Position numbers and translations under genes: made by a program. The notes under the pieces were generated by a model, which saw only the letters and a list, made by a program, of their open reading frames with translations, was not told the DNA's origin and did not search any database. Shown here piece after piece: positions 6,921 to 11,268 of a stretch of 11,268 nucleotides of DNA. The stretch is taken from positions 1 to 11,268 of the forward strand of contig CAXTJZ010000126.1 of NCBI GenBank assembly GCA_964244695.1. Reading direction: 5' to 3'. The first letter of the stretch is position 1, and every line of letters begins with the position of its first letter. Source of the DNA: BOG-908 sp964244695. Its GTDB lineage: Bacteria; Pseudomonadota; Alphaproteobacteria; Acetobacterales; Acetobacteraceae.

Positions 6921-7101
6921 CCAGCCTGTCGCCCCCCAAACCGCTCAGCGAGCCTGCCCCCCAGCTGCTCGCTGGCTTCGCGTGCACGTAAGGCGCAGCC
7001 GCTTTCGCAAGCGCCACCGCCTCGTCCACTTTCTCTTCATTCCATCGCCGTCGCATCGCGAGCAGCAAGACGTCCAAGGGCGTCAGCTCTTCCTCGTCCA
7101 T
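6808..7101 (-). CDS. Terminase small subunit-like phage protein
   Basis: A 97-residue protein starting MDEEELTPLDVLLLAMRRRW. The motif TPLDVLLLAMR, then DEAVALAKAAAPYVHAKPAS, is typical of small proteins encoded just before terminase genes, which I take to be small-subunit-like DNA-recognition factors. I chose the ATG at 7101 because GGAGG lies about 5 nt upstream; a longer frame from 7134 lacks such a site. Its last 35 residues or so (glycine, glutamate and alanine-rich) overlap the start of the large terminase out of frame for 113 nt. That long overlap suggests that the native stop was lost or the C-terminus drifted. It is the first gene after the candidate promoter at 7242-7271. Confidence 0.65.
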   Translation of the reverse strand: MDEEELTPLDVLLLAMRRRWNEEKVDEAVALAKAAAPYVHAKPASSWGAGSLSGLGGDRLDDLCAAAFACAPAEEEGAGEPSELGSSGGAGVWPVSG

Positions 7102-7241
7102 TCTTCCTCCGATCGACAAGCAAAAAGCGGCCACACCGCCGCATTTCGCCCCTCTGCGAAACCGCTAATCCGCAAACCAGATAAAGGCTGTCAGAAACAG
7201 CAGTGAGCCAGTCGCTCGCTCAAACCGCCATCGTTGAGCAA

Positions 7242-7271
7242 AATATACAGAAAGTTGGGGTTCCTGGGCAA
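7242..7271 (-). promoter_or_regulatory. Candidate promoter of the terminase operon
   Basis: On the minus strand TTGCCC (7271-7266) and TATATT (7247-7242, five of six matches) are separated by 18 nt. Transcription would start near 7236, leaving a leader of about 135 nt before the small terminase gene. That leader contains a small hairpin, GCTGT-CAGAA-ACAGC (7187-7201). Confidence 0.5.
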
Positions 7272-7436
7272 CGAGAAAATTTGGCCTGGCCGCAAAAAAA
7301 GCTTCAGACGCTGCAACAGCGCGCCTCCCAACAACGGAAGTAGAAACGAACCAGCAAACCTTTGCTCCTCCGCAGTCCTTCGCATCCGCACGCGCAACAG
7401 ACCAAAAGCACCAAGCCCGGCCTGCCACAAAACACG

Positions 7437-7471
7437 CTGACCCTCCTCGGTAAGACTGCTACAACACGCCC
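7437..7471 (+). promoter_or_regulatory. Promoter of the moron-like lipoprotein gene
   Basis: CTGACC (7437-7442) and TACAAC (7460-7465) are spaced by 17 nt, each matching consensus at four of six positions. The ATG at 7472 is only 6 nt beyond the -10 box and lacks a Shine-Dalgarno sequence, so the transcript would be leaderless or nearly so. Confidence 0.45.
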
Positions 7472-7822
7472 ATGCGCGCGCTTTTACTCTGCCTTGTCAC
7501 GCTCACCGCCTGCACCGGCATTCAGCGGACCCAGATTTTTGCCGGACCGCAGCGTCCCGTGGCCGGCGCCTGTGACCCGGCAACACGCGCCACCCTCACC
7601 AAACGCGGCAACGCCATCACCGTCTCGCCGGCGGATGGCACCCTGACCCTGACAGGCGCCATCAACGGCGCCAGCCTCTCCGCCAGCACCACGCTGGCAG
7701 GCCTCGACAAGAAACCCTACCCGATCACCTTCGACGGCCAACTCACCGGCACCCATATAGAAGGCACCCTGACGACACCGCGCTGCCGCTACAGCCTAAC
7801 CCTCAGCGAGACCGAAGATTGA
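7472..7822 (+). CDS. Small lipoprotein, possible prophage moron
   Basis: A 116-residue predicted lipoprotein. The signal peptide MRALLLCLVTLTAC ends in lipobox L11-T-A-C14. The mature part is rich in threonine and small residues with alternating beta-strand character (ITVSPADGTLTLTGAINGAS, then PYPITFDGQLTGTHIEGTLT), and two cysteines besides the lipidated one (DPAT preceded by C, and PRCRYS) could pair. I recognise no family; it reads like a small beta-sandwich exposed in the periplasm or on the outer membrane. It lies on the plus strand inside an otherwise minus-strand phage block, with its own promoter, as expected for a moron carried for the host's benefit. It might instead be a host gene adjoining a prophage fragment. 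Confidence 0.72.
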   Translation: MRALLLCLVTLTACTGIQRTQIFAGPQRPVAGACDPATRATLTKRGNAITVSPADGTLTLTGAINGASLSASTTLAGLDKKPYPITFDGQLTGTHIEGTLTTPRCRYSLTLSETED

Positions 7823-7870
7823 GCCGCGCGCGCAATCCATCATCCACAACACAGGCTGCCGGAGAACCGC

Positions 7871-8362
7871 CTATACCCCGCTCCGCCGCAACGCCCCCAC
7901 GGCCGCCACCAGCATGTCTATCCCCTGCGCATGCCAACGCTGCACGGCCTTGTGGTCCGCCCCCATCACCCCGCCCAGCCGACGCCAGGAAAACAGGTGC
8001 CGCTCCGTCACCGGGCTCACCAGGCAGCGCGCCCCCACGATACGACGCAGCACGTAACGCTCACGCGGGATCAGCGCGATCCACCCCAGCGCCTCGTCCA
8101 TGCGCGTGATTCGCGAGGCCGAAGGTATTGGCGGCCGTATCTGCCCGTTACCGGACGCCCCGCCAAACACCTCGCAAGCTTCCTGCACCACATCCAGGTG
8201 GCTCACCTTCAACCGCGTCGAATATCCCGTCCCAGGCAACGCCAGCAGCGTCGCACCCGCCTCCTCCAGCCGATACGTGATGTAGGCGGAATCCACCTCC
8301 CGCTCGCGCTCGGGCCGTGCCTCATCCATCAGGCCTTCGGATGCAAAGTCGAATACGTTCAT
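7871..8362 (-). CDS. DUF6362-like phage protein
   Basis: A 163-residue protein starting MNVFDFASEGLMDEARPER. The pattern of a short N-terminus, an AYITYRLEEAGATLLALPG segment, then ITRMDEALGWIALIPRERYVLRRIVGARCLV and a C-terminal RHLFSWRRLGGVMGADHKAVQRWHAQGID reminds me of DUF6362-type proteins common in alphaproteobacterial prophages. The last segment looks like an HTH (GADHKAVQRWHAQGI), so DNA binding is plausible; function is not established. I chose the ATG at 8362 because AAGGA lies about 8 nt upstream; the longer frame from 8410 overlaps the gene before it. The stop of the GcrA-like gene lies 10 nt upstream, so the two form an operon. Confidence 0.65.
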   Translation of the reverse strand: MNVFDFASEGLMDEARPEREREVDSAYITYRLEEAGATLLALPGTGYSTRLKVSHLDVVQEACEVFGGASGNGQIRPPIPSASRITRMDEALGWIALIPRERYVLRRIVGARCLVSPVTERHLFSWRRLGGVMGADHKAVQRWHAQGIDMLVAAVGALRRSGV

Positions 8363-8372
8363 GGTATGTTCC

Positions 8373-8663
8373 TTAAAGGAAGACGGGATAGGGATACGCT
8401 TCGCCATCAAGCACCGTGCCCGCCGTCAGCAGCCCCCATGTCACGGGATGTCCGGCCTGGCGCGCCGGCCGGTCGCGCGCTTCCTCTACCACCGGCGCTG
8501 GCCGCGGCCGCAGTCGCCGCGCGCCTATCTTTCGCCCGCGCTCCAGCACCGTGTTCCGCCCAAGCCCCATCGCCTCGGCAATCCCGTCCCACGTGATCCC
8601 GGCCTCCCGGAGCGCACGCAGCCGCTCATCCAGCTCCTGCGTCCAATGCACATGTGCCCGCAC
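8373..8663 (-). CDS. GcrA/AsnC-like helix-turn-helix phage protein
   Basis: A 96-residue protein. Residues 7-50 (WTQELDERLRALREAG, ITWDGIAEAMGLGRNTVLER) form a Myb/SANT-like HTH as in the N-terminus of GcrA and in small phage proteins often labelled AsnC-family. The C-terminal HPVTWGLLTAGTVLDG with EAYPYPVF is a tail I associate with these phage proteins. GcrA itself is a sigma-70 cofactor that favours GANTC-methylated promoters; this protein is much shorter and lacks the GcrA C-terminal domain, so only DNA binding is inferred. The start is a GTG at 8663 with GGGAGG 5 nt upstream. It is the first gene of the leftward operon behind the strong promoter at 8691-8718. Confidence 0.72.
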   Translation of the reverse strand: MRAHVHWTQELDERLRALREAGITWDGIAEAMGLGRNTVLERGRKIGARRLRPRPAPVVEEARDRPARQAGHPVTWGLLTAGTVLDGEAYPYPVFL

Positions 8664-8679
8664 GTCACCCTCCCGTTCA

Positions 8680-8695
8680 CTAACAGTGACGTTAG
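8680..8695. promoter_or_regulatory. Palindrome CTAAC-N6-GTTAG, likely operator
   Basis: CTAAC (8680-8684) and GTTAG (8691-8695) are perfect inverted arms spaced by AGTGAC. The right arm forms most of the -10 box of the leftward promoter. This is the expected place for a site bound by the XRE protein encoded at 8765. Confidence 0.5.
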
Positions 8696-8718
8696 AGTGT
8701 CTGACACTGAATTGTCAA
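8691..8718 (-). promoter_or_regulatory. Strong leftward promoter of the GcrA-like operon
   Basis: TTGACA (8718-8713) matches the -35 consensus exactly. TCTAAC (8696-8691, four of six) follows at 16 nt. The whole spacer is covered by operator-like palindromes, so repressor binding would block polymerase directly. Confidence 0.6.
8696..8708. promoter_or_regulatory. Palindrome AGTGTC-T-GACACT inside the promoter spacer
   Basis: A perfect 13-bp odd palindrome lies between the -35 and -10 boxes of the leftward promoter, next to the CTAAC/GTTAG palindrome. Its size and symmetry fit a CI/Cro-type operator. The binding protein is inferred from the adjacent XRE gene. Confidence 0.55.
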
Positions 8719-8764
8719 CAGCGTCACCTGGAATTGTTAGCATCTCTAGCGTATCCTCCCGGAC

Positions 8765-9094
8765 ATGCAGGAAGAAACACACAGCGTCGGCGCCCGTATC
8801 CGCACGCTCCGGCGCGCCCGCGGCCTCACGCAGGATGATCTCGCCGCCGCCTGCGGCGTCAGCCGAAGTGCCGTCGCGCAGTGGGAGACCGACCGTGCCG
8901 GCCAGCTGCGCGGCAACATCACCCGCATAGCCGAGGCGCTGGACGCCTCCATCGAGCACCTGTTGCAAGGCGCCAACCCGACCGAGCCCGCCACCGGCGA
9001 CGAACTGGCAATGCTCCGCCTCTATCGCTCCTGTGACCCGGAAGACCGCGCCTTTCTGCTACGCACCGCCCACAAGCTCGCCCGCCACGCCTAG
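8765..9094 (+). CDS. XRE-family (CI/Cro-like) repressor
   Basis: A 109-residue regulator. The HTH occupies about residues 9-62: VGARIRTLRRARGLTQDDLA, then AACGVSRSAVAQWETDRAG with the recognition helix near 32-41. A short helical tail (ELAMLRLYRSCDPEDRAFLL) may mediate dimerisation. There is no S24 domain, so this is not a RecA-cleavable repressor by itself. It is divergent from the GcrA-like operon across 101 nt containing palindromes that overlap the opposing promoter, the layout of a phage lysogeny switch. No clear Shine-Dalgarno sequence precedes the ATG. Rightward promoter candidates (TTGTCA 8712-8717 with a weak TGTTAG 8735-8740) would overlap the opposing -35. Most likely it maintained the prophage. 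Confidence 0.85.
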   Translation: MQEETHSVGARIRTLRRARGLTQDDLAAACGVSRSAVAQWETDRAGQLRGNITRIAEALDASIEHLLQGANPTEPATGDELAMLRLYRSCDPEDRAFLLRTAHKLARHA

Positions 9095-9159
9095 CAACAC
9101 GGCAGCCGTTTCAGGAACCGGCAGGCAATTGGAACAGCGTAGAGGATGAGAGTTTTCTG

Positions 9160-9180
9160 CTTCTTTTTGCAAAAACGAAG
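9160..9180. terminator. AT-rich hairpin between convergent genes
   Basis: CTTC-TTTTTGCAAAAA-CGAAG is an inverted repeat with one bulged C, lying between the convergent XRE and gmk genes. The T-run and A-run give it a terminator-like form on both strands, although the stem is mostly A-T pairs. Confidence 0.35.
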
Positions 9181-9190
9181 GCTTCCCTGC

Positions 9191-9823
9191 TCAGCCGCCA
9201 CCTTCGGCCATCTCGCGCGCCAGCCGGATCGCACCCAGGCTACGTGGCAGCGCGCACCGTGCAGCCACTAATATAGAGGCGACCGACCGCGTGCACGCCG
9301 CAAGGTCGTCATTGACCAGCACGTGGTCGAACTCCCCCCAGTGGGAGATCTCGTCGCGCGCCGCCTGCATGCGTCGCGCCACCTCGGCCTCGCCATCGCT
9401 TCCGCGGCCACGCAATCGAGCCTCCAGCGCCCGCAGGGAAGGCGGCAGGATGAACACGCCCACCGCGTCGCCTGGCAGCGCCGCCTGCAATTGGCGCCAA
9501 CCCTGCCAATCGATGTCCAGCACCACGTCACGCCCGGCCGCGAGGCAGGCTTCCACCGGCGCGCGCGGCGTCCCATAACCGCGGCCAAATACCAGTGCAT
9601 GTTCCAACAGCGCACCTTCGGCCACCATGGCCAAGAACCTCGTCATGTCGGCAAAAAAATAATCCCGGCCTTCCACCTCGCCGGTGCGCGGCGTGCGCGT
9701 CGTCACGCTGACCGAGGCCGTAACACCCTCATCGGACGCGAGAAGCCCCTTCACGATCGAGCTCTTTCCAGCGCCCGACGGGGCCGAAACGACAAGGCAA
9801 AGTCCCCGGCGATCACCCGTCAA
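9191..9823 (-). CDS. gmk: Guanylate kinase
   Basis: Catalyses ATP + GMP to ADP + GDP in the cytoplasm, a step required for GTP and dGTP supply. From the TTG at 9823 the protein has 210 residues, close to the usual 205-215. The P-loop SAPSGAGKSS is at 13-22, the guanylate kinase signature TTRTPRTGEVEGRDYFF at 41-57 (the GMP-binding Arg and Tyr are present), and DIDWQG at 103-108. VFILPPSLRALEARLRGRG and a late HVLVND complete the family pattern. The frame stays open upstream to 9937, but that extra part (CLVSNVLQKRFFGSFF) is unlike any guanylate kinase. No ATG is available, and only weak SD-like bases (GAGAAA) precede the TTG. TTG at 9835 is an alternative. This is a housekeeping gene and marks the return to host chromosome. 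Confidence 0.93.
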   Translation of the reverse strand: MTGDRRGLCLVVSAPSGAGKSSIVKGLLASDEGVTASVSVTTRTPRTGEVEGRDYFFADMTRFLAMVAEGALLEHALVFGRGYGTPRAPVEACLAAGRDVVLDIDWQGWRQLQAALPGDAVGVFILPPSLRALEARLRGRGSDGEAEVARRMQAARDEISHWGEFDHVLVNDDLAACTRSVASILVAARCALPRSLGAIRLAREMAEGGG

Positions 9824-10121
9824 GGGTTTTCTCAAGTCGTTTCGCAAGAAAAAGCTACCGAAGAATCTTTTCTGCAGAACGTTACTAACAAGACACACCT
9901 CAATTGCCGCTCTACCTTTAACTGCGCCTTTACACAACCTGTGCGTGAATCAGGCAACGCAGATCAACCATCATTCTGAAGAGGTCGAAAAAACATGCTG
10001 CAACAGGTATTTCGTTGTTGTTGTTCCGGCGGCCGTTTGATAGATGTGACTTGAGCTGAGCGATTAGCTTGCAGCGCAGCATCTTCGGGCACTGACTTTC
10101 AGGGTGGGGTAGGCTTCAACC
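9824..10121. other. Divergent regulatory region between gmk and the surface protein
   Basis: About 300 bases without a convincing gene. The part next to gmk contains GTTAC-TAAC (9881-9889), a small palindrome within CTTGTTAGTAACG read leftward, which shares the octamer CTTGTTAG with the S24 operator. Rightward promoter candidates near 10010-10040 (TTGTTG repeats followed by GATAGA) are weak. No terminator or RNA structure stands out. Confidence 0.4.
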
Positions 10122-11268
10122 ATGACATCGACGACAATTTCAGTTCCCGGTGGGTCCGGCGCGCCGCCTCTGGTGTTCAAGGTCACCGGCACCAGCGCCG
10201 TCAATTTTGCAAAAGAGTTCCAGGCTGGTGTCAGCGGGGATACGCCTCTCGTCCTGTCGAACCCTGGCGTCGCGCAGTCGTCCACCGGTTCGGTGTTCAA
10301 CGAGGTTCTCACGGATTTCCGCGCTTCGGCTGACCAGGGCACGCCCTATGCACTGAAGTTTGGCGGCCAATACACTTTGGTCGATGTCGGCACGTCCACC
10401 ACCGTCACCGGCTCCGCGGCGGGCGCTGACAAGGTTCTGGCAAGCGGTGCCACCACCTATGACGCTAACGGTGACAACAATCAGGTCACCTTCGTGGACG
10501 GCACGAACGTCTACAACGGCGGCACCGGGACGGGTGACACCATCACCGGCGGTTCCGGGTACGATGCCATTAACACCAGCACCGGTTTCAGCACCGTCTT
10601 CAGCGGCTCTGGCAACACCCTCATCAACCTGAACGATACGGCTGGCAGCGCAACGCAGCCCGGTGGCCTCGCCTATCTTGGTGACGGCCACGCAACTGTG
10701 GATGCTTTCGGCAGCTACGACGATGTCGTTGCCGCCACCAACGGTCAGACGATTTTTGGCGGCACCGACTCGACCAGTACGCTAAACGTCGCCATCGAAG
10801 ACAACACAACGTCCTCCGGTGCTGCGGGCGATGTCATCACCGCCGGCGCTGGCACCACGACGATATTCGACGCCGTCGGTGGAAACAGCATCTTCGGCGG
10901 CTCCGGCGTGCTGCGCTTCGTAGGAGGTGTGGCTGCCGCTGCAGACACGACCACAGGAAGCACAGGCGTTTTTGCCGACTCCATCTACGGTAACGGTGGC
11001 CCAAGCTTTATATTTGGTGAATCCGGCGACAGCATCACCTTCGCCGGCAACACGGACACGGCTGGTGGAATCGGAGTCTTCATTGCCGGACATGGCAATG
11101 AGACACTTAACGCAGCCAACGCCGGCGGCCGCGTAAACTTCTACGGCTCTTCGGACAGCACCTCCTCCGAATCGTTTGTCGGCAGCAAAACAGGCTTCAA
11201 CTACTTCGTCACCGGCGGCAACACCACCACGGTGCCGTTCAGCGTCGTCGGCACGATCACCGGCGTGT
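10122..11268 (+). CDS. Large repetitive surface or secreted protein with RTX-like motifs, 3' end outside window
   Basis: The frame is open from the ATG at 10122 to the window edge (382 codons) with no stop. It is very rich in Gly, Thr, Ser, Ala and Asn, poor in Lys and Cys, and has no N-terminal signal peptide (MTSTTISVPGGSGAPPLVFK). Glycine-rich units recur: GGTGTGDTITGGSGYDAIN, ITAGAGTTTIFDAVGGNSIF, GGSGVLRFVGG, GHGNETLNAANAGG. GGSGYDAIN is close to the RTX nonapeptide GGxGxDxUx, but most units lack the calcium-binding aspartate. Known proteins of this kind are beta-rich adhesins or RTX exoproteins sent out by type I secretion using a C-terminal signal, which here lies beyond the window. 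Adhesion or biofilm formation is inferred. AGG about 11 nt before the ATG is a weak ribosome binding site; later in-frame starts cannot be excluded. Confidence 0.75.
   Translation, partial: MTSTTISVPGGSGAPPLVFKVTGTSAVNFAKEFQAGVSGDTPLVLSNPGVAQSSTGSVFNEVLTDFRASADQGTPYALKFGGQYTLVDVGTSTTVTGSAAGADKVLASGATTYDANGDNNQVTFVDGTNVYNGGTGTGDTITGGSGYDAINTSTGFSTVFSGSGNTLINLNDTAGSATQPGGLAYLGDGHATVDAFGSYDDVVAATNGQTIFGGTDSTSTLNVAIEDNTTSSGAAGDVITAGAGTTTIFDAVGGNSIFGGSGVLRFVGGVAAAADTTTGSTGVFADSIYGNGGPSFIFGESGDSITFAGNTDTAGGIGVFIAGHGNETLNAANAGGRVNFYGSSDSTSSESFVGSKTGFNYFVTGGNTTTVPFSVVGTITGV

Larger units (their letters stand above)
7135..7471. other. Gene-poor stretch between terminase operon and lipoprotein
   Basis: About 340 bases hold two outward-facing promoters (7242-7271 leftward, 7437-7465 rightward). 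A leftward 79-codon frame from a TTG at 7430 to 7191 has hydrophobic segments (FLLPLLGGALL, NFLYILL) and GGAGG about 11 nt upstream, but it would sit under the leftward promoter and resembles nothing I know. A second leftward frame overlaps it. I do not annotate either as a gene. Confidence 0.5.

Noticed and set aside
6138..7184. Plus-strand frame of 348 codons rich in Arg, Pro and His
   Set aside because: It lies antisense to the terminase genes and has the composition typical of shadow frames in high-GC DNA.
7191..7430. Minus-strand frame of 79 codons with hydrophobic segments
   Set aside because: TTG start with a distant ribosome binding site, a likely promoter inside it, and no recognisable similarity.
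8525..8968. Minus-strand frame of 147 codons spanning the XRE gene
   Set aside because: It is antisense to the XRE repressor and crosses the palindromic control region; no family resemblance.
3518..9190. Prophage attachment-site direct repeats
   Set aside because: I compared the flanks near 3518-3550 with 8700-9190 by eye and found only 8-bp matches such as GTCAACAG, which is not enough to call att sites. No tRNA gene or integrase was found either.
1..11268. CRISPR arrays, tRNA or rRNA genes, insertion sequences
   Set aside because: No regularly spaced repeats, cloverleaf sequence, rRNA-like stretch or transposase motif was seen in the window.

Overview
The window looks like a piece of an alphaproteobacterial chromosome, most likely from the family Acetobacteraceae. 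The reasons are high GC content, a CcrM-type methyltransferase, a LexA/S24-like regulator of the kind found across Alphaproteobacteria, a guanylate kinase gene, and small phage proteins of types I associate with acetic acid bacteria. Family names come from reading motifs; no database search was possible.

Layout. Positions 1-809 (minus) hold most of a CcrM-like adenine methyltransferase that runs off the left edge. Positions 908-1141 (minus) hold an orphan small phage-type protein. A gene-poor stretch, 1142-1478, is rich in hairpins and palindromes and ends in the promoter of an S24-type regulator (1479-2120, plus), whose mRNA is probably leaderless. A convergent sialate/lactate-type MFS transporter (2249-3472, minus) follows, with a strong hairpin between the two genes.

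Positions 3550-8663 are a decayed prophage read mostly leftward. In transcription order they hold: a GcrA/AsnC-like HTH protein, a DUF6362-like protein, a small terminase-like protein, an apparently intact large terminase, a portal protein cut off near residue 267, the 3' end of an SGNH-hydrolase-like tail gene in another frame, a holin-like membrane protein and a small lipoprotein. The portal runs straight into the tail-gene fragment near position 4665, which suggests that one deletion removed the capsid and tail genes. A plus-strand lipoprotein gene (7472-7822) with its own promoter sits in the middle like a phage moron.

At 8664-8764 a perfect TTGACA -35 box and two palindromes form a divergent switch between the GcrA-like gene and an XRE repressor (8765-9094, plus), resembling a phage immunity region. 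The host chromosome resumes with guanylate kinase (9191-9823, minus). Divergent from it is the start of a large repetitive surface or secreted protein with sparse RTX-like glycine-aspartate motifs (10122 to the window end).

Working together: the methyltransferase, S24 regulator, MFS transporter and gmk look like host functions. The terminase, portal, lysis and XRE genes are a degenerate phage that can no longer build particles alone, although its packaging motor and control switch still look readable.
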